Position numbers and translations under genes: made by a program
Notes under the pieces: generated by a model
What the model was told of the DNA's origin: nothing
Seen by the model: the letters and a program-made list of their open reading frames with translations, nothing else
Databases searched by the model: none
Shown: positions 8,989-17,505 of the stretch, piece by piece
Layout: each line of letters opens with the position of its first letter
Numbering within the stretch: position 1 is the stretch's first letter
Source of the DNA: JASLCR01 sp036405235
GTDB taxonomy: Bacteria; Patescibacteriota; Saccharimonadia; Saccharimonadales; Saccharimonadaceae
Direction of reading: 5' to 3'
Length of the DNA: 64,000 bases
Assembly: GCA_036405235.1 (NCBI GenBank)
Contig: DASWYA010000001.1
Coordinates: 620,001 to 684,000, forward strand

Positions 8989-10104
8989 CTAGGTTAGAAT
9001 CTGACCGAGCTGATCTCGCTCTACTGCCGCTCTAACTTCCATAGCAATTCTCTTGCCATAGCTCATGCTCTGGCCATGCAGATAGCCAGAGTAGGGAGTA
9101 AACATAGTGCCTGGGCTACCTGGGATTCGCATTGACACGTCAAAGATGTAGATTTCTTCGCTTGGTGGACCAGCCGTCACTGCACCTTGAAGCGCAAATG
9201 CACCAATCATGCCCTCTGGATAGTCAGCTTTTACTGCTTCCACAAACCTCTCGCCCAGATCATAGACTTTCGTGAGTAGTGATTCTTTGATCGTCACCGC
9301 CTGATGTCCATTCTCAATATATTTCGGCTGTACTTTTTCCAGAACTTTCATCTGCTCTGGAGCAGTAAGGCGTAGCATGCCATCGATATTAGTCTGACGA
9401 CGGATGTCTGTACCCATAAATTCTAGGCGATCTTCAACGCTTGAGTAAAAGAAATTAAGGTTGACCATAGGCCCAAGCACGAACTCTTCGATTACTGGAC
9501 TTTGACTTTCAAAGCTGTCACCAAAACGCTTTTTCATCTCGGCTTCATACTCTTCGGGAGACGTGACCAAAAAGAAATCACGTTCGTAGCCACGCTCAGC
9601 CTCGGCTGCTTTCACAAAGCAAAGTCGATCAATGTCTCTATAGTTTTCAAATTGCTTTGGCACATTGATGCCTGCTTTTCGAAGGAGATAGTATTGGTTC
9701 TTTTCTTCGTCGCGCTCTTCTTTGCGCACCAATACACGATTGCCAATAATCGGCACACGGAAGTTATTCTCTACCTCGTTGTAGTCGCAGTATACCCAAA
9801 AATAACGACTATGTACGAAGAGGGAATTACGCTCACGTAATTTTTCTTGTACATCTGGATTCGTCACATCTTTAAAGTTATCTACGACGATCACTTCGTC
9901 AACACAGCCAATATCGCCACGTGTTTTATAGTGCTCTTCGTAAACTTTGTGACGACCTTTTTGCGCTACAACTAGCGTATTAAATCCAAGCTCTTTTGCC
10001 CCACGGCACACATCAAGCGCGCTATGACCACCAAGTGTGGCTATAGTGATATTTCCTTTGTCATATCCGGCTAGAATTTCACTTATGTCACTGGTATTGA
10101 TCAT
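8989..10104 (-). CDS. purP: PurP-type ATP-grasp ligase (second paralog)
   Basis: 371 residues closely following the archaeal PurP pattern: ATLGGHSALDVCRGAKELGF at the N-terminus (DUF1246-like), then an ATP-grasp body with conserved IGNRVLVRKEERD and EFVLGPMVNLNFFYS, and a DUF1297-like C-terminus ending in the S-x-GKRIAMEVRAAVE helix. Family members make FAICAR from AICAR, formate and ATP (EC 6.3.4.23). This copy differs from its neighbour in several active-site segments (AEAERGYERDFFL replaces the Gly-rich GAGGGKGYF loop), so it may use a different substrate or act as a partner subunit. ATG and the upstream stop overlap (ATGA), so both are translated from one mRNA. Confidence 0.85.
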   Translation of the reverse strand: MINTSDISEILAGYDKGNITIATLGGHSALDVCRGAKELGFNTLVVAQKGRHKVYEEHYKTRGDIGCVDEVIVVDNFKDVTNPDVQEKLRERNSLFVHSRYFWVYCDYNEVENNFRVPIIGNRVLVRKEERDEEKNQYYLLRKAGINVPKQFENYRDIDRLCFVKAAEAERGYERDFFLVTSPEEYEAEMKKRFGDSFESQSPVIEEFVLGPMVNLNFFYSSVEDRLEFMGTDIRRQTNIDGMLRLTAPEQMKVLEKVQPKYIENGHQAVTIKESLLTKVYDLGERFVEAVKADYPEGMIGAFALQGAVTAGPPSEEIYIFDVSMRIPGSPGTMFTPYSGYLHGQSMSYGKRIAMEVRAAVERDQLGQILT

Positions 10105-11105
10105 GTAATTACCTCATCTAGTCTATCCTGCTCGTAGGCTGTCTTAATCTCACGAGCGATACGTCGACCAGTACTCATCGGTACGTCGTAGCGCAGGTCA
10201 GAATATGGCGAGCCACTTACATACGGGTTGCTGCCAGCAACAATTCGCGCTGAAATCTCAAACACGTAATATCCCATATCTGGGGTGATCACCATCTCGA
10301 GGCAGAATGGGCCAAATAGTCCCTTGCCTGTCACTTTTTTAGACTCGGCCACAACCGACTCGCCCATCTCAAGAAGTCGTGCAAGCATAGACTCTCGCAC
10401 AACGAGCGGCATATTGCCGATGATGTTGTACGACGTCTGGAGATCAAGATCGAGCTGGTCTTTGGCACTAATACGACCAATTGAGTCAACATTCGTCTCG
10501 TAACGCTTGTCCATACTCATAATCTCCAGCTCGCCTGTGAGAGGTGAGTGGAAATAGTGCACGTAGATAGGGTTCCCGATCACATACTGCTGAATGATGT
10601 AGCTGCCAGGGTGGCGCGCTTCGATCTTTTCATCGAATTCTGCCTTATTCTTTGCTAGGAAATACCCTTTACCGCCACCAGCGCCGTTGAATTTCACGAT
10701 AGCTGGACCATCGATTGCCTCTGGAGAATCATAAATTTTTGGCATCGTCAGACCAGCATCGAGTAACCACTGGCGTTGACGCTTACGACTCTCCTCAAGC
10801 GCCAAGACTTCCTTCTCGCCAAAGTACATAACTTTATTGTCTTTTAGCTCGTCAGTCGTAATAGCTGCAAATAGCGAGCCGTGAGGGATCAGAATTGCAT
10901 CTTTCTCGATGAGCTTCTGCTCAAGATCTCGATACTCACCATAATTATCAATAGTGATAATTTCATCTGCTACGGGGAAAGCACGGTATGTTTTTTCATA
11001 TTCTTTCTTTACAACAACAATTGTTTCAAAGCCTTCATCCTTGGCGCCCTTAAGTATTTGAAGAGCGGAATGGCTGCCAAGAGTCATAATACGAGGTTTA
11101 TTCAT
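10101..11105 (-). CDS. purP: FAICAR synthetase (formate-dependent AICAR formylation)
   Basis: 334 residues, matching archaeal PurP in length and in nearly every diagnostic segment: TLGSHSALQILKGAKDEGF (AICAR side), the ATP-grasp glycine loop FNGAGGGKGYFLAKN near 150, IQQYVIGNPIYVHYFHSP, MDKRYETNVDSIGRI, and EISARIVAGSNPYVSGSPY followed by MSTGRRIAREI. In archaea this enzyme replaces the AICAR transformylase half of PurH, using free formate instead of 10-formyl-THF. It is the first gene of a two-gene purP operon. An extended -10, TGATATAAT, ends 7 nt before the ATG, without a Shine-Dalgarno, suggesting a leaderless message. Confidence 0.93.
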   Translation of the reverse strand: MNKPRIMTLGSHSALQILKGAKDEGFETIVVVKKEYEKTYRAFPVADEIITIDNYGEYRDLEQKLIEKDAILIPHGSLFAAITTDELKDNKVMYFGEKEVLALEESRKRQRQWLLDAGLTMPKIYDSPEAIDGPAIVKFNGAGGGKGYFLAKNKAEFDEKIEARHPGSYIIQQYVIGNPIYVHYFHSPLTGELEIMSMDKRYETNVDSIGRISAKDQLDLDLQTSYNIIGNMPLVVRESMLARLLEMGESVVAESKKVTGKGLFGPFCLEMVITPDMGYYVFEISARIVAGSNPYVSGSPYSDLRYDVPMSTGRRIAREIKTAYEQDRLDEVIT

Positions 11106-11112
11106 TTGCCCT

Positions 11113-11121
11113 ATTATATCA
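11113..11121 (-). promoter_or_regulatory. Extended -10 promoter element of the purP operon
   Basis: On the minus strand TGATATAAT, consisting of a TG extension and a perfect TATAAT, ends 7 nt before the purP start codon, placing the expected transcription start at or within a base or two of the ATG. Confidence 0.7.
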
Positions 11122-11202
11122 CTGATATTTCTACTTTAAAACACGCGATATTGTTTACGGGAGTATAATTAAAGCACAACCATTTAATACAAAGGAGATG
11201 GT

Positions 11203-11598
11203 ATGCAAGAAGAGGAACAAACAACAGAAGTACGGACAACCGATGAGCAGGTCGGTGGCACAAATGTACAACGTGAGACGGTCAGAAGATCAACACCAAT
11301 GTCTGGCGTCGTAATAATGCAACGTGTAGTGTGGTTTATCGCTGGCGTATTTATCGTTATGCTAGCACTGAGAGTTCTTTTGCTGCTTCTGGCTGCAAAT
11401 CAAGGTAATTTCTTTGTTGACTTTGTCTATGCTGTTGGCGGCTTCTTGGCGGCTCCATTTAGCGGCATCTTTGGTTCACCAACGTATGGTAAATTCTTTT
11501 TCGACACGGCTAGTGTCGTAGGAATCGTAGTCTATGCACTCGTTGCTTGGGGTCTAACCAAGCTCGTCACACTTACTCGACCACGGGAAGAAGTCTAG
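11203..11598 (+). CDS. YggT-family membrane protein
   Basis: 131 residues: a polar, Thr/Glu-rich N-terminal tail (about 1-35), then two membrane segments (about 40-65 and 100-122) separated by the conserved ANQGNFFVDFVYAVGG and APFSGIFG stretch that marks YggT (YGGT repeat) proteins, which are linked to osmotic tolerance, cell division or cofactor delivery in other bacteria. A good AAGGAG Shine-Dalgarno lies 6 nt before the ATG. Its stop overlaps the stop of a small convergent gene. Confidence 0.82.
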   Translation: MQEEEQTTEVRTTDEQVGGTNVQRETVRRSTPMSGVVIMQRVVWFIAGVFIVMLALRVLLLLLAANQGNFFVDFVYAVGGFLAAPFSGIFGSPTYGKFFFDTASVVGIVVYALVAWGLTKLVTLTRPREEV

Positions 11599-11756
11599 GC
11601 AAGTACCGCATCGATATCGTCAAATGTATCGTGCATCAGGTTTTTGGTGTGTATAAACGCTTGTAACTGATCAAGCGTACGCTCTTGGTTCCACGTATCG
11701 ATAATTTGAGTATTGTTAAGTACTACCGACTCAGTCGGCTGGTTTGCTGCTTGCAT
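11595..11756 (-). CDS. 53-residue protein, unknown function
   Basis: I found this short frame by reading the reverse strand. It starts MQAANQPTESVVLNNTQ and continues as a helical segment rich in Gln, Asp and His (NQERTLDQLQAF). An AAAGGA Shine-Dalgarno lies 7 nt before the ATG, and the frame ends exactly tail-to-tail with the YggT gene, as real genes do elsewhere here. No family is recognised and there is no membrane segment or signal peptide. Confidence 0.55.
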   Translation of the reverse strand: MQAANQPTESVVLNNTQIIDTWNQERTLDQLQAFIHTKNLMHDTFDDIDAVLA

Positions 11757-11930
11757 CTGTTTGTTCCTTTGTTTGTTTTATTGTCTTATGTATCTATTTA
11801 AGCATAAAAGCTTTAAAAAAGCAATAGCTATATCATAAAATCTTAAAATTACACATTCGACGCTAGCTCCTCTATCTGGAGTCATATAATATGGCTGAAC
11901 TTGAGAGACCGCTTATGGTAGTATGAAGCT

Positions 11931-13676
11931 ATGAAATGTCCACAGTGTGGTAACGATGTAGCTGCTGGCAGTTATCTTGTTTGTGCACAATGTGGGTACA
12001 CCGAGCAGATAGGCTCCGAAGAAGTAAAACTAAGAGAGCCGAAATCCTCTTATGACAAATGGGGAGTATCTTTAGGTGTTAATATCGCTGCACTGGTATG
12101 TCTAGTGCTTGGCGGCGGATGGACACTGTTGCTTCTTGGACCCTTGCAAGATGAAGTCGCCATGCTATTTTGGCTGATTTTCACTATACCTATTTACTTT
12201 ATTTTATTTGCGGGGCTTATATCTTTACCGATCACATGGCCGTCAAGCGCATTGTTCGCATACTGGTTTGATAAAGCACGGCAACAGAATCACGCATTGC
12301 ACTGGTGGCAGACAGCTACTATTTTTGCGTGGAGTACTTTGAGTGTGACAGCATCAGTATTGTTGTTGTTTTTGTATGAAAAGAATATAGCGACAGGCGA
12401 TGCATTTCTAAAAAATCAGTTTATGAGCGATCGTACTATGTTGCAAGCTTTCGCAATTACCAGCGGTCTTATCGTCCCAAGTTTGTGGCTACTTGCCCTA
12501 CTACGTAAAAAGCGTGATCTGCCTAGGCCGCGTTCACTGGTTGGCAGCATCTTTTTCGTAATTTTCCTAAATGTAATGATACTAGTCAGTTATATGATTT
12601 ACGCAGACATTGCAACCAAAAATTCCTATCTGTCTGTACCTCAACTTCCCTCTGTAATATATAGTTTTGACGCTACAAAACAACTGGAGAGTCCCACGGT
12701 GAAGAAATCCGATTCTAGTAGGTATTCGACAGGTTTAGGTGAGATTAATTATAGCCAAGTACAGGTGACAGCAACTTTTTCCGATGACGCTAGTGAAAAG
12801 GTAGGACGAATCCTAGTTTTTACTGAAATGGCTGCCATGGACCGTCCAGCATGCTCCGACAAGGGCTATTTACCAGACTTTATGCAAAGCATACGCCGCC
12901 ACATCGGCAATAATGACCCTCTTGTAAAATGTGAACTAGCATACAAGACATCAAAAGGCGTTAATTTATATACTAGTACGGCTAAATTTAAAGCAGGAGA
13001 AGAACTATTCTTCCGGATCGGCGATGTATTTTTTATAGCTACAGTCAGTAGTCTAGGCGAGCCGGGACATGGCGTTAATGCAGGGAAGCGTTACCCAGAA
13101 AATGAGCCTCTTGCAAACGGCGCTTATAAGGAGTTGATATCTAAGACTATAGATAGTTTTCATAAAACAACGCTTGCAGCTGAAGAAAAAGCTCAAAACA
13201 AAAAAATAGCTGAAGAAAAAAGAAAAGAACAGGAACTACAGAAAGCAAAAGATAGTGCCATTACAGCAGTAGTGTTTACCCCATATGGCATCAATGGACA
13301 TGACACGAATCGTACAGAAAAATATAAACAATATCTCACACTTACATCGGCAACAAATAAAATTCAAGCAGGCGGATGGCTTGTAACATTCGAAGTTAAA
13401 TCACAAAATAACAGTAGTAGCTACTACTTGAGCCTATCTGAAGTTCAGCAGATTAGTCAATCTTCCGCATGTGTGAATGGCCAATTACTACTTAAACTAG
13501 GTGCATGTAAGATTTCTTTCACTACTCCTAAGGGTGTTCGAGTATTTAAAGATAAGGGTGGCGGGCGCTACTATTATTTTGTTAAAAATGATATTTTCTT
13601 TCAAATGGATGCTTCTGCTGTATCAAGTGACATTCAACTGATTTCGGAAGTAATCGATAAGCTACACCCGATTTAG
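11931..13676 (+). CDS. Polytopic membrane protein with N-terminal zinc ribbon
   Basis: 581 residues. Residues 3-24 form a zinc ribbon (CPQCG and CAQCG). Five hydrophobic segments follow between about 45 and 235, then a large domain (240-410) that contains two Cys and is probably outside the membrane. A charged helix (about 410-435, KKIAEEKRKEQELQKAKD, likely coiled coil) leads to a C-terminal domain that ends in PI. I do not recognise a family for the whole protein; zinc-ribbon-plus-membrane layouts are common in sensory or envelope proteins of unknown role. A TAGTAT box lies 6 nt before the ATG. Confidence 0.8.
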   Translation: MKCPQCGNDVAAGSYLVCAQCGYTEQIGSEEVKLREPKSSYDKWGVSLGVNIAALVCLVLGGGWTLLLLGPLQDEVAMLFWLIFTIPIYFILFAGLISLPITWPSSALFAYWFDKARQQNHALHWWQTATIFAWSTLSVTASVLLLFLYEKNIATGDAFLKNQFMSDRTMLQAFAITSGLIVPSLWLLALLRKKRDLPRPRSLVGSIFFVIFLNVMILVSYMIYADIATKNSYLSVPQLPSVIYSFDATKQLESPTVKKSDSSRYSTGLGEINYSQVQVTATFSDDASEKVGRILVFTEMAAMDRPACSDKGYLPDFMQSIRRHIGNNDPLVKCELAYKTSKGVNLYTSTAKFKAGEELFFRIGDVFFIATVSSLGEPGHGVNAGKRYPENEPLANGAYKELISKTIDSFHKTTLAAEEKAQNKKIAEEKRKEQELQKAKDSAITAVVFTPYGINGHDTNRTEKYKQYLTLTSATNKIQAGGWLVTFEVKSQNNSSSYYLSLSEVQQISQSSACVNGQLLLKLGACKISFTTPKGVRVFKDKGGGRYYYFVKNDIFFQMDASAVSSDIQLISEVIDKLHPI

Positions 13677-13733
13677 TAAAATCTCTTACAGTCCTCTCAC
13701 CAACCCCTAGCCTTTACCTCCATATAGCACTTA

Positions 13734-13762
13734 TGGTATAAATAATCTAGAGGAATCTCTAG
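13734..13762 (+). promoter_or_regulatory. Extended -10 followed by a palindrome
   Basis: TGGTATAAA at 13734-13742 is an extended -10. Five bases later CTAGAG (13747-13752) and CTCTAG (13757-13762) form a 6-bp inverted repeat with a 4-nt spacer. The palindrome covers the expected transcription start, so it could be a repressor site or a small 5' hairpin of the downstream operon. Confidence 0.45.
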
Positions 13763-13778
13763 GAAGAAACAAACAATT

Positions 13779-14510
13779 ATGGATATAACATCGAGTCTCG
13801 TCATCGTCGCCATCGCCGGTTTGATCCACGCCAGCTTTCAGCTAAGCGTTAGCATGCTTACCCTACTCAGTAGCCATACGGTAGGCAAAAAGCGATCACT
13901 AGGTCGATTGGTCTTGCTGACAAATTCATTTGCGCTTGGCGCGGGGCTTATGACACTTCTTCTCCTGTCTACATTATCTCTTGTCTTCTCGTACATTATC
14001 TCTGCATCTACAAGTCCTGATATATTACTCTGGACGATTGCCTGTGGACTGCTGGCGGGTGTAGGCATATCAGTATGGGTATTTTATTATCGAAAAGAAG
14101 CTGGGACGTCGCTCTGGATACCGCGAGGAGTTGCACGTTACCTATCCGAGAGGACAAAAGCCACTAAGAATTCAGCTGAAGCTTTTGGTCTTGGACTCAG
14201 TAGTGTTGTAGGAGAGCTGCTTTTTATCATCGCACCTATAGTGATTGCGGCGTTGATACTCATCAATCTTGAGCCATTTTGGCAAGCCATGGGCATTGCG
14301 CTCTATACATTTGTCTCCCTCGGATCACTCTTGATTGTAAATGGGCTAATTGGCAGCGGCCACAGCCTAGCGCGTATCCAGAAATGGCGCGAGGAGAATA
14401 AGACATTTTTACAGTTTGCAGCCGGCAGTGGTCTACTTGTACTAGCCTTTTATGCGTATGTCGGACAGGTAGTAGAAGTTACCGCAATTGCAGCTGCGGG
14501 GAGCGTCTAG
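13779..14510 (+). CDS. Polytopic membrane protein, unknown function
   Basis: 243 residues with about six membrane segments (roughly 5-30, 45-73, 80-105, 145-165, 172-195, 213-240). The hydrophobic layout and small-residue content recall the LysE/CcdA transporter superfamilies, but no diagnostic cysteines or motifs are present, so I leave it unnamed. Its stop lies 2 bp before the ATP-cone gene, and the flavoprotein follows, so all three are likely co-transcribed from the promoter at 13734. Confidence 0.75.
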   Translation: MDITSSLVIVAIAGLIHASFQLSVSMLTLLSSHTVGKKRSLGRLVLLTNSFALGAGLMTLLLLSTLSLVFSYIISASTSPDILLWTIACGLLAGVGISVWVFYYRKEAGTSLWIPRGVARYLSERTKATKNSAEAFGLGLSSVVGELLFIIAPIVIAALILINLEPFWQAMGIALYTFVSLGSLLIVNGLIGSGHSLARIQKWREENKTFLQFAAGSGLLVLAFYAYVGQVVEVTAIAAAGSV

Positions 14511-14512
14511 TC

Positions 14513-14794
14513 ATGGCAGCAACTGGGGTGGTTAAGCGATCAGGTGATCGACCTACAGAAGAATTCTCTCACGAAAAACTTCATAGCAGTGTACTCGCTG
14601 CTTGTTTAAGTATTCGAATTCCAGAAGGAGAGGCTGAGACAGTCGCGAACATCGTGAGCAACTTAGTTGGCGCATGGGTCGAAGGAAAACATGCTGTTAC
14701 TTCTCACGATCTACGCAGGATAGCCGCAAAGCATCTGAGTGATCTCCAACCCGAGGCTTCGTATTTATACCAACATCACGGATTAGTGCTCTAG
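14513..14794 (+). CDS. Stand-alone ATP-cone domain protein
   Basis: 93 residues that make up a single ATP-cone: VVKRSGDRPTEEFSHEKL at the start, then the helical part ending SYLYQHHGLVL. In ribonucleotide reductases and NrdR this domain binds ATP/dATP and acts as a regulatory switch; here it is not fused to anything. It is flanked by a membrane protein 2 bp upstream and a flavoprotein 23 bp downstream. A nucleotide-sensing role for that operon is inference. Confidence 0.75.
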   Translation: MAATGVVKRSGDRPTEEFSHEKLHSSVLAACLSIRIPEGEAETVANIVSNLVGAWVEGKHAVTSHDLRRIAAKHLSDLQPEASYLYQHHGLVL

Positions 14795-14817
14795 GGCTAC
14801 TTTAGGAAGGATAAAAT

Positions 14818-16191
14818 ATGGCACGAAAACCCGCTTTTGACTACAATCTGATTGTTATTGGTAGCGGCGCAGCCGGCAGTCCGGCAGCGACGATTGCAGC
14901 TGCAGCTGGAAAACGAGTTGCAATCATAGAATCAGACATCTTTGGTGGCGAATCGCCAAACTGGGGTGACATCCCTGTAAAGTCACTACTCCATGCGTCA
15001 CAACTATATGATGAAGCTAAGCACGGCGCACGCTTTGGTATACGTAGCGGAGCGCTCGGATATAACTTTATGAGCCTTAAGTCTTGGAAAGATTTGGCTA
15101 TTAAACGTACTGGTGCGGGCAACAACCGTAAATATTACGAGCAGCAGGGGATTGATACATTTCATTCTGTCGCCCACTTCCTTTCCCCTCATGAGATCAG
15201 TATCAGCCGCCGTCATCTTTCAGCCGAACAATTTCTAATTGCTTCAGGGTCACACTGGGAAGAGCCATCTATCCCTGGCATTAAAGATGTCCCCTACTAC
15301 ACTCCCCGCACGATTCTTGACGTTACTAGACCACCTAAAACCCTACTTATCCTAGGGGGTGGAGCTACCGCAGTAGAATACGCACAGCTGTTTGCTACAT
15401 TTGGCACAAAAGTCTACATCACAGATAGAGCCGCTCGTCTACTGCCAGATGAAGATCAAGAAGCAGGAGAATTAATCGGTCGCTTACTACATGAGCAAAA
15501 GGGCGTGTCTGTTCTCACTCAAACACGAATCTTGTCTGCACAAAAAGAGGGTCTCGCAAAGCGAGTCACCTATTCACGTGGTGGTGCCGAAAAGTCTCTA
15601 CGCGTTGATGAAATCTTAGTCACAACCGGCCGCACTCCGTCAGTCGATCTTGGCCTTGAAAATGCAAGTGTGGAATACACTCCAAAGGGTATTGAAGTTG
15701 ATGAATACTTACAAACGTCTGCTAAGCATATTTACGCAGCTGGTGATGTACTTGGTAGCAAACGATATTTACACACAGCTTTACTGGAGAGCCGCGTAGC
15801 AGCACACAATCTACTCAATAAGCAGCGAGTCCAGGCTGACTATACCGCCATGCCAAATATTACTTATACATTCCCCGGTGTTGCTTCAGTTGGCCTAACT
15901 GAAGATGATTGCACAAAGCGTGATCTCGATATCAAGAAGTCACTTGCGCCACTCAATATGATTGCACGTTCAAATACGAGCGATTTCAGAGATGGTTTTG
16001 TAAAACTCATTGCTGATCGAAGTGGTGTATTAATTGGCGCTACAATTGTGGCACCACATGCTGGCGAGATGATTCATGAGCTAACACTTGCTATCAAGCA
16101 TAAGATGACGGCTAGTCAGGTTGCAAATACACCTCACGCCTTTTTGAGCTGGAGTGAAGCAGTGCGAATTGCTGCGAGTCGCCTTAGCTAG
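14818..16191 (+). CDS. FAD/NAD(P)-dependent oxidoreductase lacking the redox disulfide
   Basis: 457 residues with the full architecture of dihydrolipoamide dehydrogenase/mercuric reductase: FAD-binding GSGAAGSPA (15-23), NAD-binding ILGGGATAVEYA (about 177-188), second FAD motif YAAGDVLG (about 306-313) and the C-terminal dimerisation domain. The active-site motif GGTCxNxGCxPxK is GGESPNWGDIPVK here: both catalytic Cys are replaced (Ser46 and Asp51). It cannot do disulfide chemistry and may instead reduce quinones or another acceptor. An AGGAAGG Shine-Dalgarno precedes the ATG by 7 nt. It forms an operon with the ATP-cone protein. Confidence 0.88.
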   Translation: MARKPAFDYNLIVIGSGAAGSPAATIAAAAGKRVAIIESDIFGGESPNWGDIPVKSLLHASQLYDEAKHGARFGIRSGALGYNFMSLKSWKDLAIKRTGAGNNRKYYEQQGIDTFHSVAHFLSPHEISISRRHLSAEQFLIASGSHWEEPSIPGIKDVPYYTPRTILDVTRPPKTLLILGGGATAVEYAQLFATFGTKVYITDRAARLLPDEDQEAGELIGRLLHEQKGVSVLTQTRILSAQKEGLAKRVTYSRGGAEKSLRVDEILVTTGRTPSVDLGLENASVEYTPKGIEVDEYLQTSAKHIYAAGDVLGSKRYLHTALLESRVAAHNLLNKQRVQADYTAMPNITYTFPGVASVGLTEDDCTKRDLDIKKSLAPLNMIARSNTSDFRDGFVKLIADRSGVLIGATIVAPHAGEMIHELTLAIKHKMTASQVANTPHAFLSWSEAVRIAASRLS

Positions 16192-16193
16192 TT

Positions 16194-16616
16194 TTAAGCG
16201 CAAAACTTGTAAACAAGTCGCTCAGCTATACCTTCGGAATCCTTGAAAGCAATAGGATCGACAAAAGCAATTTCGTCACTCTCCTCACCTACTGAGAATT
16301 CCATATTTTCTGGAATAACTTCGTATACAATCCATAGCAACCAAGCCTTGCTGCTCGACATCCAAATAGGCTCCTGCAATACATCAATCACCTTGGCAGT
16401 TAAATTGCCCTTATAGCCAACTTCTTCATGAAGTTCTCGTTTCAAGCACTCAATATCTGACTCGCCATGATCCCAGCCGCCACCGGGTAAGCTCCAGTGG
16501 TCTCGGCCATGCTCTTTATTTACCAGCACTTCACCTTTTTCGTTGCGAATGATCGCCTTAAGTGACACGCGGTAAAACGTAGAGGGATACTGAGAGATGA
16601 GATTTGCTTGATTCAT
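16194..16616 (-). CDS. NUDIX hydrolase
   Basis: 140 residues with an intact NUDIX box, GGGWDHGESDIECLKRELHEEVGY (about 57-79 in parts: Gly, Glu, Arg-Glu, Glu-Glu, Gly all present), so a pyrophosphohydrolase acting on a nucleotide or related diphosphate. I chose ATG 16616, one base after the HAD stop codon, over a TTG at 16655 that would overlap the HAD gene by 38 nt. The two are therefore an operon in which the HAD gene comes first. Confidence 0.85.
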   Translation of the reverse strand: MNQANLISQYPSTFYRVSLKAIIRNEKGEVLVNKEHGRDHWSLPGGGWDHGESDIECLKRELHEEVGYKGNLTAKVIDVLQEPIWMSSSKAWLLWIVYEVIPENMEFSVGEESDEIAFVDPIAFKDSEGIAERLVYKFCA

Positions 16617-16617
16617 A

Positions 16618-17427
16618 TCATCTTTGATTTTGCAGATATTCTCTGAACTCGTCAAGTGAGTTCACAATGTGTGAGGCGCCGGCCTGTCGTAAAATCTCTT
16701 CGTCATCAAATCCATGGGTCACCCCTACACGTCGAGTGACACCAGCGGCCGCAGCTGATTTCATATCAACCATGTGGTCGCCAAAAGCAACAGCATATTC
16801 AGGCTTCACACCAAGTCTATCAAGTACAGCATAGACTGGCTCTGGATCCGGCTTGTGCGCCGAAACATCATCTCCAGTGATAATCGCAATTTTACTCAAG
16901 CCAAAAACTTTCTTTAGATTTTTAGCAAGAATATCCAACTTCTCATAGTCACCTAGTTCTTTATCTGCACGTACAGCTTTTAGATCTAGCTCAGGGAGCG
17001 CCATCTCAAAATTACGCACAAGGTGGTGAGGCCGACCACTTGTGAAAATACCAAATGCTATACCTTGCTCACCTATATATCTCAGTAAGTCTTGTAGTCC
17101 CGCATAGGGCCGGACAAGATCTTCTGCCAGTGTGTCCTGAATAGGGCGCAAAAGTTCTGCCATGCGGTCAAAATCGAGCAATTCTATGACGTCAGGGCGA
17201 TCCTTGTACAACAATAAATTGGTTGATTCGAGTGTCTCACGAACATGGCCACCGATAACCTGTAAAAGTGCCTTGTTGTAGTCTTGATACTCTGGATGTT
17301 GCTCCTGCGGCAGCCCAATTTCATGGAAGTGTGTGATAGCAGCTTCATATTGCCCGCGTTTGATAACCTCAAGTGTATCGAGCAGCGTACCGTCTATGTC
17401 AGAAATAAAAGCTTTGACTTCATGCAT
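16618..17427 (-). CDS. HAD-superfamily hydrolase
   Basis: 269 residues with motif I FISDIDGTLLDT (Asp9/Asp11), motif II TSGRPHH, motif III HKPDPEPV and motif IV FGDHMVDMKSAAAAG. A long helical cap spans about residues 20-110. Phosphoglycolate-phosphatase-like subfamily; the substrate is unknown. The start ATG is at 17427. The NUDIX gene begins one base after its stop, so the two hydrolases may handle successive phosphates of one compound. Confidence 0.85.
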   Translation of the reverse strand: MHEVKAFISDIDGTLLDTLEVIKRGQYEAAITHFHEIGLPQEQHPEYQDYNKALLQVIGGHVRETLESTNLLLYKDRPDVIELLDFDRMAELLRPIQDTLAEDLVRPYAGLQDLLRYIGEQGIAFGIFTSGRPHHLVRNFEMALPELDLKAVRADKELGDYEKLDILAKNLKKVFGLSKIAIITGDDVSAHKPDPEPVYAVLDRLGVKPEYAVAFGDHMVDMKSAAAAGVTRRVGVTHGFDDEEILRQAGASHIVNSLDEFREYLQNQR

Positions 17428-17490
17428 TACTCTCTATTGTACCTGAGCGCAGAACGTGTACATAGCACACCGTAGTGTCTGTAAAGCATA

Positions 17491-17499
17491 TGCTAATAT
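17491..17499 (+). promoter_or_regulatory. Extended -10 element
   Basis: TGCTAATAT ends 6 nt before the ATG at 17506 with no Shine-Dalgarno between; the transcription start would fall at the start codon. Confidence 0.6.
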
Positions 17500-17505
17500 A
17501 CAAAT

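Noticed and set aside
8989..11105. Reading the purP pair as purK or carbamoyl-phosphate-type ATP-grasp enzymes
   Set aside because: The N-terminal TLGxHSAL motif and the C-terminal STGRRIAREI block are specific for PurP, not PurK or CarB.
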